A stretch of DNA of 34,058 nucleotides from an uncultured Eubacteriales bacterium (lineage in GTDB: Bacteria > Bacillota > Clostridia > Christensenellales > UBA1242): NCBI GenBank assembly GCA_905203455.1, contig CAJKVX010000003.1, positions 1 through 34,058 of the forward strand, written 5' to 3'. Made by a program: the position numbers and the translations under genes. Under the pieces are notes generated by a model that was given only the letters and a program-made list of their open reading frames with translations, was not told the origin of the DNA and ran no database searches. Within the stretch, counting starts at the first letter, position 1, and each line of letters opens with the position of its first letter. This document shows, one piece after another, positions 23,213 to 31,697 of the stretch.

Positions 23213-24116
23213 CTTTCCCTTCCCCAAACACATAAGATATGTCAAAATAATGCTTACCTTCATTTAAAAACTTTCCGCAAGAATTAACATAACAAGGCAA
23301 TGAGTTATAATTTGTAAATAACTTAACATTAAAAATGTCTGTTAAAAGAATGTCATTAATCACTTTAAAACTGTCTTTATCAAGGTCGGTTATAAACAAC
23401 GCTAAATCAGGCTTAACACCCTTTAACCCCAAAAGGTTTGTTTGGCTATAAAACATATAAAAATTTTCTTTAACAAACTCAAAATCGTTTCTTTGCATTG
23501 CAAGCAAGCATTGCGCAACTTTTTCACTGCTGACCTGTTCTTTTAAAAGTTCAGGGTTTTGTTTCACAATTTGAGCCAAAATTTTAGTAGTTATGCACTT
23601 ATCTAAAACCCTTGGCATTGCACTTGCATCAATCCCACTTTTCTTAAATTTATCAAAAAACCGCTGGTCATTTTTATTAAACTCAACAATAAAAAACTTG
23701 CTTTCTTTGCTGTTGTTTGCCGTCATTACCTTTTTTATTTTCTCAAGTTCACCAAATTCAAGCCCCATTGCAATAACATTACCGCAAAAACTGCCAGTTT
23801 TAAGGTAACTGTCATAATATTTATCTTCAATTTCAAGTTTTTCTGCAATATCAACACTTTCTAAATAATCATAAACAGCACTATTAAGTTGATTTTTCAA
23901 AACCAAAACCCTTCTGTTAATTTTATTGCAAATTTCGTAATAATCTTTGCAAATTTGTGCACTTTTTACATCTCCAATCTGCAAAAATTCATTTATTGCC
24001 TTGTAATAATTTTGTTGATTAGCAAGGTCAATTCCTGCATTTTCAGCCTGACTAAGTGCAAAATTCAACTTTTCATTAAGAATTTTTATTTTATTTAAAT
24101 AATCAACACTTCTCAT
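23190..24116 (-). CDS. Unknown cytosolic protein, first of a coupled pair
   Basis: The 308-residue protein starts at the ATG at 24116 (a GGTGGGG lies 6 bases upstream). The first 110 residues look alpha-helical, with two heptad-rich stretches (YLNKIKILNEKLNFALSQAE and INRRVLVLKNQLNSAVYDYL). The C-terminal part is globular, with no recognisable catalytic motif. There is no membrane segment or export signal. Its 3' end overlaps the small lysine-rich gene. I do not recognise the family and do not assign a function. Confidence 0.7.
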   Translation of the reverse strand: MRSVDYLNKIKILNEKLNFALSQAENAGIDLANQQNYYKAINEFLQIGDVKSAQICKDYYEICNKINRRVLVLKNQLNSAVYDYLESVDIAEKLEIEDKYYDSYLKTGSFCGNVIAMGLEFGELEKIKKVMTANNSKESKFFIVEFNKNDQRFFDKFKKSGIDASAMPRVLDKCITTKILAQIVKQNPELLKEQVSSEKVAQCLLAMQRNDFEFVKENFYMFYSQTNLLGLKGVKPDLALFITDLDKDSFKVINDILLTDIFNVKLFTNYNSLPCYVNSCGKFLNEGKHYFDISYVFGEGKDERSRDV

Positions 24117-24246
24117 TGCAAGCCCCACCCACTTAATTTTTTATTCACACTTTTGGTAAAATCTATGTTGTTAAATTAAAAACTTATAATAATCAAATCT
24201 GTTACCAGTAAGTTAAATCTACGCCACAATTTTAAAGTTAAACTTA

Positions 24247-24265
24247 TGTTATAACAATTATAACA
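24247..24265. repeat. Inverted repeat in the rlmD-type gene 3' region
   Basis: TGTTATAA (24247-24254) / TTATAACA (24258-24265) with a 3-base spacer, a perfect 8-bp dyad just beyond the methyltransferase stop. The loop is short for an mRNA hairpin, and there is no following T-run, so it may be a protein-binding site or chance in A/T-rich DNA. Confidence 0.35.
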
Positions 24266-24273
24266 CACAAAAT

Positions 24274-25614
24274 TTAGTTTTCAAGCCCCAAAATGCATAA
24301 AGTTTCAACATGCCTTGTTTGCGGAAACATATCAAATGGCTCAACATATTTTACTTTATAATTTGAATTTTGAGTTAGATATGCAAGGTCTCGTGCAAGA
24401 GTTGCACTATTACACGAAATATATATTATTTTACTTGCGCCACTTAAAATAACCGCATCTAAAACCCGTTTATCACACCCCTTTCGTGGTGGGTCTAAAA
24501 TAATGTTAATCTTTTCTTTTATTGTTTTCAAAAGTTCGCAAAGTGTTTTTGAGCAATCTCCGTTAATGTTTGTCATGTTTGAAATATTGTTAATTTGTTT
24601 TAAAAAGTTAGCATCTTCTGTTGCCTGTTTTACAATTTCTAAACCATAAGAATGCTTAGATTTTTTGGCGGTTATGCCTGTCATAATACCCGCCCCACTG
24701 TAAGCATCAATAACAATTGAATCTTCTTCAATTTCATCTTGAACCTTTGTGTAAATTTTTTCGCAAATTTCATCGTTCACCTGCAAAAAACTTGCGGGGT
24801 TAACGCTTACTTTTAAGCCCATTATGTTTTGAAAAATTTGCTTTTGCCCAAACTTAAAAACAAATTTATCGCCAAAAATTACATTATTGTTCAAAGTGTT
24901 TAAGTTCAACCATAAACTGCAATTTTTAAACTTTTCTTGCAACTTTTGGTAAAAAAATTCAACACCTTTAATGTTTAGGCTGGATACAACTAAGGTAACA
25001 ATTAAAAACTCGCCAACCTTTCTTGCAACAATGTGTTTAATATCTCCGCCGTGATTTTGTTCGTCAAAACCAAAAAGATTAAATTTTTGCATATAATTTT
25101 TAGTTATTTTGATTAAATCTGCAACAAATGGCTTTGTTACAACACAATCATCAATTTCAATAACACTGTGGCTAAATTCCCTAAAAAACCCAATTTTGTT
25201 TTTTCCGTTTTCGCAAATTACTGGCAATGCACATTTGTTTCTATAAAAATATGGCTCACTTTTTTGGCAAGCAGAAACCATAACATCAAGTTTTGCAATT
25301 TGTTTCAAGTTTTTCTTGACTTGCATTTGCTTAAATTCAAGAGTTTTGTTGTAATTTAAATGTTGCAAATCACAACCGCCACACTTTTCAAAATATTTGC
25401 ATTTTAGCTGCACTCTATCATTACTTTTGCGTAAAATTTCAACAATTTTGCCAACTGCAATTTTTGTTTTAGTGTTAATGATTTTTATTTTAACCTTTTC
25501 TCCAACAATTGCAAAAGGAACAAACACCACCTGCCCATCAATATGGGCAACGCCCTCGCCATTCATTCCCAAATCTTCAATTTCAACTTCGTAAATTTCA
25601 TTTTTTGTAACCAT
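24274..25614 (-). CDS. rlmD: 23S rRNA (uracil-C5)-methyltransferase, RlmD/RlmCD type
   Basis: The 446-residue SAM-dependent enzyme forms 5-methyluracil in rRNA. An N-terminal TRAM domain (about 5-60, EIEDLGMNGEGVAHIDGQVVF) precedes an Fe-S motif C72-x5-C78-x2-C81 with the fourth ligand C157 (IDDCVV). The methyltransferase domain has DAYSGAGIM and DPPRKGCD, and the catalytic Cys in YISCNSATLARDL. This pattern is shared by E. coli RlmD and Bacillus RlmCD; which uridines are modified cannot be read from sequence. I chose the ATG at 25614 (AGGTG 8 bases upstream). An ATG at 25635 is also in frame. The gene is divergent from the radical SAM gene. Confidence 0.88.
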   Translation of the reverse strand: MVTKNEIYEVEIEDLGMNGEGVAHIDGQVVFVPFAIVGEKVKIKIINTKTKIAVGKIVEILRKSNDRVQLKCKYFEKCGGCDLQHLNYNKTLEFKQMQVKKNLKQIAKLDVMVSACQKSEPYFYRNKCALPVICENGKNKIGFFREFSHSVIEIDDCVVTKPFVADLIKITKNYMQKFNLFGFDEQNHGGDIKHIVARKVGEFLIVTLVVSSLNIKGVEFFYQKLQEKFKNCSLWLNLNTLNNNVIFGDKFVFKFGQKQIFQNIMGLKVSVNPASFLQVNDEICEKIYTKVQDEIEEDSIVIDAYSGAGIMTGITAKKSKHSYGLEIVKQATEDANFLKQINNISNMTNINGDCSKTLCELLKTIKEKINIILDPPRKGCDKRVLDAVILSGASKIIYISCNSATLARDLAYLTQNSNYKVKYVEPFDMFPQTRHVETLCILGLEN

Positions 25615-25694
25615 AAACTTTTCACCTAAAACCATTTTACCATACAATTTTAATATTTTAAACTAATTTTAAATTTCACTTAAATTTTATTAAA

Positions 25695-25723
25695 TTGAAA
25701 CTTTACAACCCTTGTGATATAAT
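25695..25723 (+). promoter_or_regulatory. Promoter of the radical SAM gene, apparently leaderless
   Basis: TTGAAA (25695-25700), 17-base spacer, perfect TATAAT (25718-25723), then only 6 bases to the ATG at 25730. There is no room for a Shine-Dalgarno sequence. Confidence 0.8.
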
Positions 25724-25729
25724 TAAGTT

Positions 25730-26653
25730 ATGAATAAATTTGCCAAAGTTATTTTAAATGCCACCAATTGCTCTGTTTGCCCAAGAAATTGCAACGCAAA
25801 TAGGCAAACTCAGTTAGGTTTTTGCAAAGCACCAAATGAAATGAAAGTTGCAAAAATAATGGTTCATGAGTGGGAAGAGCCATATTTAACTAACATTTGC
25901 TCAAAAACTGGGCCAAAAGGAAGTGGGGCAATCTTTTTTTCGGGGTGCAATTTAAGATGCGTTTATTGCCAAAACTTTCAAATAAGCAGAGTTGTTTTAG
26001 GAAAAACAATTACTCCACAAAACCTTGTTGACATTTTTAAAATGTTTGAAGAAAAAAATGTCTGCAACATTAACCTTGTAACCCCTACTCACTTTGTTAA
26101 AGAAATTATTAAAGCCCTTTCAATTTACAAACCCAGTTTGCCAATAATTTACAACACAAGCGGTTATGAAAATGAACAAACAATAAAAGCACTTAAAGGA
26201 TTGGTTGATATTTTTCTGTTTGACTTCAAATATTATGCACCTATTCTTGCAAAAGAATATTCTTTTGCACCAGACTATCCAGAAATTTGCAAAAAAGCCT
26301 TAATTTGTGCTAAAAAACAGGTTAAAAATGATGTTTTTGTAAACGGAATAATGCAAAAAGGAATTGTGGTAAGATATCTGCTTTTGCCAAATACTGCAAA
26401 AGACGGCATTGAAATTTTAGACTTTATTTATAAAAACCTTGGCAAAAACACTTTTGTTTCAATTTTGAATCAATATGCACCAACACCAAATGTTGCCCTT
26501 CACCCAATTTTAAAAAACAGGCCAAAAAAACTTGAATATAAACTGCTGATAAGCCATGCCAAAAAATTAAACATGCCAAATGTTTTCATTCAAGATGAAG
26601 ACAGTTCAAGTTCAAGTTTTATTCCTGATTTTAATGTTTATTGCGATTTTTAA
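25730..26653 (+). CDS. Radical SAM protein, PflX/PFL-activase-like
   Basis: The 307-residue radical SAM enzyme has the cluster motif C73-x3-C77-x2-C80 (GCNLRCVYCQN) and a second cysteine set at the N-terminus (C14, C17, C21, C32). That is the arrangement of the PflX-like group annotated as pyruvate formate-lyase-activating-like. Later motifs are NLVTPTHF, PIIYNTSGYE, VDIFLFDFKYY and VRYLLLPN. The C-terminus ends in a serine run. The true substrate is not established for this group, and no pyruvate formate-lyase gene is near. A consensus promoter ends 6 bases before the ATG, with no ribosome-binding site. Confidence 0.88.
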   Translation: MNKFAKVILNATNCSVCPRNCNANRQTQLGFCKAPNEMKVAKIMVHEWEEPYLTNICSKTGPKGSGAIFFSGCNLRCVYCQNFQISRVVLGKTITPQNLVDIFKMFEEKNVCNINLVTPTHFVKEIIKALSIYKPSLPIIYNTSGYENEQTIKALKGLVDIFLFDFKYYAPILAKEYSFAPDYPEICKKALICAKKQVKNDVFVNGIMQKGIVVRYLLLPNTAKDGIEILDFIYKNLGKNTFVSILNQYAPTPNVALHPILKNRPKKLEYKLLISHAKKLNMPNVFIQDEDSSSSSFIPDFNVYCDF

Positions 26654-26780
26654 ACTTGGTTGTCACTTTTTTGCAAATTTTAAATACCATGCCAAACATA
26701 GCACCTTGAATTTATGGGCATTTTAGCAAATTATCAATTATAAAATTTTCTCTAAAATCTTTCTGCCCCGTTTAAATTTG

Positions 26781-26809
26781 TTGAACAAAATTTTTTTGTT
26801 TGTTATAAT
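26781..26809 (+). promoter_or_regulatory. Promoter of the LtaS-family gene
   Basis: TTGAAC (26781-26786), 17-base spacer, perfect TATAAT (26804-26809), with 10 bases to the ATG at 26820 and no Shine-Dalgarno in them. Confidence 0.8.
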
Positions 26810-26819
26810 ATAAAGTAAT

Positions 26820-28820
26820 ATGAATGCCAGCAGCCTTAAAAAAGATTTTCTAATTATTTTAACCTACATTGTAACTTCAATTGTTCTTGAAATTACACTA
26901 TTTTTATTTTTAAAATTTGGGTTTTTTCCACAATATGTTTTGTTTGATTTTGGCTTTTTGCTTTTAATAAGCGGTTTGCTTTTTATTCTTCCAGGTTACA
27001 AAAGCAAGGTTGCAATTGCCCTTACATTTATAATAATCCAGGCGATTTTAAACTGCGTTAACATCACCCTTTATCACATTTTTGGCGATATTTTCACTTT
27101 TGATATGCTAACCCTTGGCAACGAAGCGGCTGCCGCTTTTAGCCTTAGTTTTATTCAATGGTGGTCAGTTCTTGTAACAGTGACAATTGTTGCAGCAGCC
27201 GTTGTTGCAATGGTGTTTATTTTAAAGTCTGGAAGCAAAAAACCAAACTACAACCAAAAAGTTTCTCTGTTTTTGGTTTTCACCTTTATTTGTTCATTTG
27301 CACTTGGAATGGGCTTTGTTAAACTTCAAAAAAACTATCTTGAAAATGTTTCAGCAGACTATAACAATGAATATTTTGAAAGTGATGATTATCTTTATGA
27401 AAACTTAAACATTAAAATTTCTGCACTTAAAAAATTTGGAACTTATGGCCTTTACATGACTGATATTTATAACAGCCTTGGAATTCAAAATGCGGCACAA
27501 ACCCAAGCTGAAAAAGAAGAAACCATGAACTACATTGAAAATGCAAAAACAATAAGTGAACTTGGACTAACTAATGACTTTACTGGTATAAGCCAAGGCA
27601 ACAATGTTATAACCATTATGGTTGAGTCTCTTGAATGGTTTGCAATTGATGAAATTTTAACCCCTAACCTTTACTATTTAACGCAAAATTCCCTCAACTT
27701 TCAATCTTTCTATGCACGAAACAAAACCAATGTTAGTGAAGGAATTGGAATTTTAGGCTCTTACCCAAAAGACACTCAATTTTCAACTTTTTACCGTGAA
27801 AATGCAAATTTTGAGGGGCTTTATTTGCCTTTCTCTTTACCAAACATGATTAAAGCGCAAAATGAAAACGCACAAACAAGTTATTTTCATAATTATTACG
27901 GATATTTCTATGGCAGAAAATCAATATTGCCAAGTTTTGGGTTTGACAATGTTACCTGCCTTGAAGATATTGATGATTATGCTGATGACCTTCCTGACAA
28001 CTTCAACGACTTCATGCTTGATTCAATTATGTTTCTTGATTGCTTAAATGAAATTGCACCAAATAACGGCGAGCAGTTCTACTCTCACATCACCACCCTT
28101 TCAATGCATGGTGGCTATGATTTTGACAGACCAAGAGTTGCTGAAAATCTTGAAGCAATAGAAGATAACTGGGTGTATTTAACGAACTATATCAACACTT
28201 CTGGCGTTTACACAATGCCAACTGACCCAGAAGAACAACAAATGTTTAAAAACTATAAGGCGGCTGCAATGGAAACAGATAAAGCCATTGGAATTTTGCT
28301 TGATTACCTTAATGAAACAGGGCTTATTGAAAACACAACAATAATTGTTTATGGCGACCATAATACCTATATGTCAAGCCTAACTAACATTATGAAAGGC
28401 CTTGAAAAAACAGACTTATTCACAACTGAACTTTACCGCATTCCTCTTTTAATTTATGACCAAAAAGCTCTAACCCAATATAAAGCGCAAAACAATGGTT
28501 CAAATGCGGTCAACACTTTTACAACAACCTTCAACATTGTTCCAACCGTGCTTGATTTATTAGGCATTGACTATAAGCCTGACCTTTACCAAGGAAAATC
28601 AGTTTTTTCAGATAATTATGAAACAGGGTTTATTTCAATACTCGGTGGAATTTTTGACAACAACTTTTTCTCTTACGACACCATTGAAATTCTTTACCGC
28701 TCCCCTAACGCAACTGACGAAGATTTAAGAAAATATCAACAAAATGCAGTGCTTTATTATGAAAAGCAACTGCACTTTGAAAGAATTTATAAATATAATC
28801 TTTTTGCGCAACTTGAATGA
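26820..28820 (+). CDS. LTA synthase family sulfatase, membrane phosphoglycerol transferase
   Basis: The 666-residue protein has five membrane helices (about 9-34, 37-58, 64-86, 112-135, 148-167) and an extracellular sulfatase-like domain from about 260. LtaS enzymes polymerise glycerol phosphate from phosphatidylglycerol onto a glycolipid anchor. The metal and catalytic residues are visible: E269 (MVESLEWF), the threonine nucleophile T303 (ARNKTNVSEG), H430 (TLSMHGGY) and D513-H514 (VYGDHN). These match E255, T300, H416, D475 and H476 of S. aureus LtaS. The segment after the nucleophile (NVSEG instead of the usual SDAE) is atypical, so another phosphoglycerol- or phosphoethanolamine-transfer role is possible. 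The transcript seems leaderless. Confidence 0.88.
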   Translation: MNASSLKKDFLIILTYIVTSIVLEITLFLFLKFGFFPQYVLFDFGFLLLISGLLFILPGYKSKVAIALTFIIIQAILNCVNITLYHIFGDIFTFDMLTLGNEAAAAFSLSFIQWWSVLVTVTIVAAAVVAMVFILKSGSKKPNYNQKVSLFLVFTFICSFALGMGFVKLQKNYLENVSADYNNEYFESDDYLYENLNIKISALKKFGTYGLYMTDIYNSLGIQNAAQTQAEKEETMNYIENAKTISELGLTNDFTGISQGNNVITIMVESLEWFAIDEILTPNLYYLTQNSLNFQSFYARNKTNVSEGIGILGSYPKDTQFSTFYRENANFEGLYLPFSLPNMIKAQNENAQTSYFHNYYGYFYGRKSILPSFGFDNVTCLEDIDDYADDLPDNFNDFMLDSIMFLDCLNEIAPNNGEQFYSHITTLSMHGGYDFDRPRVAENLEAIEDNWVYLTNYINTSGVYTMPTDPEEQQMFKNYKAAAMETDKAIGILLDYLNETGLIENTTIIVYGDHNTYMSSLTNIMKGLEKTDLFTTELYRIPLLIYDQKALTQYKAQNNGSNAVNTFTTTFNIVPTVLDLLGIDYKPDLYQGKSVFSDNYETGFISILGGIFDNNFFSYDTIEILYRSPNATDEDLRKYQQNAVLYYEKQLHFERIYKYNLFAQLE

Positions 28821-28930
28821 TTTTAAAATTAATGCAAAAACACATCTTTTGCTTTTTATAAATAAAATAAAAATAAGCAAACTTTAAAACAGTAAAACTT
28901 GTTGCAAATTATAACAATAAAACAAATATA

Positions 28931-28960
28931 AAAATAGAAGCTCACTGCTTCTATTTTTTT
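28931..28960. terminator. Bidirectional terminator between convergent genes
   Basis: Perfect 11-bp stem AAAATAGAAGC (28931-28941) / GCTTCTATTTT (28947-28957), 5-base loop, T-run after it and A-rich sequence before it. It is placed between the LtaS-family gene and the convergent gene at 29013. Confidence 0.85.
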
Positions 28961-29012
28961 GCAAAACAAACTTTATCTGGGTTAAACTGATAAAACGCCT
29001 TGGTGAAAACTT

Positions 29013-29306
29013 CTATTTTTCTTGCTCAAAAACCTGTTCATTTACAAGTTCTTGCTTGCATTCATCATACCATTGCCTTAAATTTTTACAGCGTGAAATG
29101 TCTTCAAAACACACAACACTGCTAACATCAACGCCATAAAACTCTGTCTTTTTAACAAGGTTCGTTATTTGCCCTTTGATAACTTGTGCAAACTCTTCAA
29201 GTTCGCCAGATTTATCATCTTCAACACAATCATCTAAAATTAAAAACAAATCGGTGTATTTTGTAACAATTTGATTATATAATTTTAATTCTTCAATTTC
29301 TTTCAT
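29013..29306 (-). CDS. Small helical protein downstream of galU, unknown
   Basis: The 97-residue acidic protein is mostly helical, with four Cys. It has no membrane segment or motif that I recognise. I take the ATG at 29306 (MKEIEELKLYNQ). An in-frame TTG at 29342 is also possible, and neither has a Shine-Dalgarno. A TAAAAT ends 5 bases before the ATG, but the -35 is poor. It follows galU by 42 bases and may simply be translated from the galU message. Confidence 0.6.
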   Translation of the reverse strand: MKEIEELKLYNQIVTKYTDLFLILDDCVEDDKSGELEEFAQVIKGQITNLVKKTEFYGVDVSSVVCFEDISRCKNLRQWYDECKQELVNEQVFEQEK

Positions 29307-29348
29307 GTTAAATTTTATGTGCTTGTAAAGGCATTTATGCAATAATAA

Positions 29349-30233
29349 TTAAAGATTTAAACTTTTTAAATAATCTTTAAATTTATTTCCAAGGTTTTTA
29401 TCTCTAAGGGCATAGTCAACAACGGCGGTTAAATAGCCAAACTTATCCCCTGTGTCATACCTAACAGAATCCATTACACACGCAATGGCATTGCCCTTAT
29501 CTTTCATTATCATGTCCATTGTGTCAGTAAGGCAAATTTCTTTTGTTGTATCTCTGTCTGCATCTAATTGCCTTTTAATGTAAGAAAAAGTGTCTTCTGG
29601 CATAATATACCTTGCAAGAGACACAAGGTTTGAAGGCTGAGTGCCAGGTTTCGGTTTTTCCACCACGCCTGAAATTTCATAAGCATTATCACCCACCTTG
29701 CGTTCAATAACGGTTGCCCCATATTTGTAAACTTCACTTGCATCAACCTCTTTGCACCCTAAAACCATTTTGCCATATTTATTATAACAATCAATCAGTT
29801 GCCCAATTGCTGGTCTATTTGCGCCAGTATAGTTAATGTCATCACCATATAAAACTGCAAAAGGCTCACCCTTTGCCCAATTTTTAGCAACATACACAGC
29901 CCCTGCCGAGCCAATTGTGTCTGCCCTTTGGTTTCGGTATGTGATTTTTATTTTTGAAAGAACATCATTTAAAAGTTCAACCAAATGCCCTTTACCCTCT
30001 TTTTGCAATTTCTCATTTAAGGCTTGGTCAAGACTAAAAAATTTTTTAATATCTTTCTTTTCCGGTTTTGTTACAAGCAAAACCTCTTTAATTCCACTGT
30101 CAGCACACTCTTTTAAAATTAGCAACAAACATGGAATATCAACAATTGGCAACATCTCTTTTGAAATTGCCTTTGTTATTGGCAAAAATCTTGTTCCATT
30201 CCCCGCAACGGGAATAACGGCTTTTGTTATCAT
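29349..30233 (-). CDS. galU: UTP--glucose-1-phosphate uridylyltransferase family (GalU-like)
   Basis: The 294-residue nucleotidyltransferase makes UDP-glucose, the donor for glycolipid anchors and surface polysaccharides. The signature AGNGTRFLPITKAISKEMLPI (10-30) and FAVLYGDDIN are those of GalU. The usual loop EPLGLGHAV is replaced by ADTIGSAGAVYVAK. The GSAGAV form resembles hexose-1-phosphate nucleotidyltransferases such as those making GDP-mannose or dTDP sugars. YKYGATVIE, GVVEKPKPGTQPSNL and EICLTDTMDMI fit GalU. Base or sugar specificity is therefore not certain. The SD AAGGAG is 7 bases before the ATG. A link with the nearby LtaS-family gene, through glycolipid anchor synthesis, is plausible. 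Confidence 0.85.
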   Translation of the reverse strand: MITKAVIPVAGNGTRFLPITKAISKEMLPIVDIPCLLLILKECADSGIKEVLLVTKPEKKDIKKFFSLDQALNEKLQKEGKGHLVELLNDVLSKIKITYRNQRADTIGSAGAVYVAKNWAKGEPFAVLYGDDINYTGANRPAIGQLIDCYNKYGKMVLGCKEVDASEVYKYGATVIERKVGDNAYEISGVVEKPKPGTQPSNLVSLARYIMPEDTFSYIKRQLDADRDTTKEICLTDTMDMIMKDKGNAIACVMDSVRYDTGDKFGYLTAVVDYALRDKNLGNKFKDYLKSLNL

Positions 30234-30351
30234 AAATTTCTCCTTTTTAAAAGTGTAATAAAATTTGCAAAATTAATCAATTAAAATAAAACTATTGGTA
30301 TAAAAATCTTAAAATTTGAAAACATTTAAAAAAACAAAAAAGGAGATTTTT

Positions 30352-30948
30352 ATGGAACTTAAACAAAGTCAAACTTATGTTAATCTTGCAAGGGCATATG
30401 CTTCTGAATGCCAAGCCCGCACAAGATATGAATTTGTTGAATATGGTGCAAGATACAACGGACAAAAAGCAATCGCAGACATTATTGATAAAGTGGTTTA
30501 TCAAGAATTTAACCACGCAAGAATGATATACACCGCCCTTCAAAATGACAATGAAGAACAAATAAATAACATTGATTTCAAAGCAGGTTTTCCATTCAAA
30601 CAAAAGTGGGATTTAACTGACAACCTTAGGCTTATTGCCGAAGATGAAGGTGATGAAGCAAAGGTTTACGCAAAGTTCATTAAAGTTGCAAGAGCGGAAG
30701 GTTTTAACACAATAGCCATTATGTTTGAGCAAATAAGACAAGTTGAACTTAATCACCAAAAACTGTTTAAGTGGCTTTATAAACAAGTAAGCGAAAACAC
30801 TCTTTATAAAAAAGACAAGCCAACAACATGGGTTTGCTCTGCCTGTGGTTACAGCCACACAGGAACGCAAGCCTTTGACACTTGCCCACTTTGCAAGGCA
30901 AAACAAGGCGTTGTTGAAATAAAACTGCCATCAAACATAATTCTTTAA
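30352..30948 (+). CDS. rbr: Rubrerythrin
   Basis: The 198-residue non-haem iron peroxidase reduces H2O2 in anaerobes. The four-helix diiron domain has E19 (ASECQART), E52-x2-H55 (YQEFNHA), the EDEGDE segment (97-102) and E132-x2-H135 (QVELNHQ). A C-terminal rubredoxin domain has C162-x2-C165 and C178-x2-C181. The start is the ATG at 30352, with AGGAG 6 bases upstream, rather than further upstream. A TATAAA lies at 30299-30304, but the matching -35 is unclear. It is monocistronic. It indicates an anaerobic host that meets oxidative stress. Confidence 0.96.
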   Translation: MELKQSQTYVNLARAYASECQARTRYEFVEYGARYNGQKAIADIIDKVVYQEFNHARMIYTALQNDNEEQINNIDFKAGFPFKQKWDLTDNLRLIAEDEGDEAKVYAKFIKVARAEGFNTIAIMFEQIRQVELNHQKLFKWLYKQVSENTLYKKDKPTTWVCSACGYSHTGTQAFDTCPLCKAKQGVVEIKLPSNIIL

Positions 30949-31065
30949 AAACTGGCATTTGCTTAACATTTTAATTTCTTTATTTTTTATTTGATTTCAG
31001 TATTTTTAAACTCTTCATTCTTTACCTGCTTTTGAGTAACTGCAATTAAACAATAAATACAAAAT

Positions 31066-31092
31066 AAAAGACCACAAATTAAGTGGTCTTTT
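31066..31092. terminator. Bidirectional terminator, overlaps the stop of the gene at 31079
   Basis: 10-bp stem AAAAGACCAC (31066-31075) / GTGGTCTTTT (31083-31092) with a 7-base loop that contains the TAA stop of the minus-strand gene (31079-31081). It also lies downstream of rbr on the plus strand. The T-run toward the minus strand is interrupted. Confidence 0.7.
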
Positions 31093-31642
31093 CATTTGCT
31101 TCTTGCTTTTTTGCAAAATTAAACATTGATATATAATTTAAAAAAGTTTCACTGTTAAACTTTTTTTCTTTAACCTTTTCCCCTTCGATTATTTCACCAT
31201 TTTTTGAAATTACTTTTTTTGTTGTGGTTGTAATTAACCTACTGTTAAATATGTCAAGGTCAAGTTGTAAAACTGTTTGGCAAGGTTTGGTAAAATCTCC
31301 ATATTGCGAATGTGAAAAGATTGCAAGTTTTAATGGGTCATTTTTATTAGAATCAAACAAATCATTGCTGTTTGTTTTGTAAAGTTTAAGTTCTTTTAAA
31401 TTTGTGTCAGTTGATTCGGCACCCACTGGGCCAAAAAATTCAACCTGCCTTATTTTGCAAAAATTATCTTCAAATTCATATTTTAAATTGCCTGAGTCAA
31501 TCAAGTTTGGCAAATTTTCAAGTTGCTTAACTTTTTCATTTTCAAGCAACCAAATTTGTTTTAACACCCTTTTTGCAGTTCTTGAACCCTCAAACTGTGC
31601 AAAAAATCTTATCACACTTTTTGTTACTTCACAACTGTTCAT
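31079..31642 (-). CDS. Unknown protein, second gene of a two-gene operon
   Basis: The 187-residue cytosolic protein has no recognised family. The N-terminal 60 residues look helical (AKRVLKQIWLLENEKVKQLENL). The middle has VEFFGPVGAES and LAIFSHSQYGDFTKPCQTVLQLDLD, which read as beta-strands. The Lys-rich C-terminus ends ANEKTT. The SD AAAGGG is about 7 bases before the ATG. It starts 55 bases after the gene at 31698 and its stop falls in the terminator loop. The function is not assigned. Confidence 0.7.
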   Translation of the reverse strand: MNSCEVTKSVIRFFAQFEGSRTAKRVLKQIWLLENEKVKQLENLPNLIDSGNLKYEFEDNFCKIRQVEFFGPVGAESTDTNLKELKLYKTNSNDLFDSNKNDPLKLAIFSHSQYGDFTKPCQTVLQLDLDIFNSRLITTTTKKVISKNGEIIEGEKVKEKKFNSETFLNYISMFNFAKKQEANEKTT

Positions 31643-31697
31643 TTCTTTTCCCTTTGGGTGCTATGCCTGACAACACACCCCAACAAACTCCCCATTT

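Noticed and set aside
7925..26625. The same 21-bp sequence (beginning TTCAAGTTCAAGTTTT) occurs at 7925-7945 and 26605-26625
   Set aside because: Both copies are coding, in different genes and on opposite sense, in repetitive Glu/Leu or Ser codons of A/T-rich DNA. No flanking similarity suggests mobility.
28821..28930. Possible small gene after the LtaS-family gene
   Set aside because: A/T-rich sequence with no SD-preceded frame; only the terminator at 28931 is supported.
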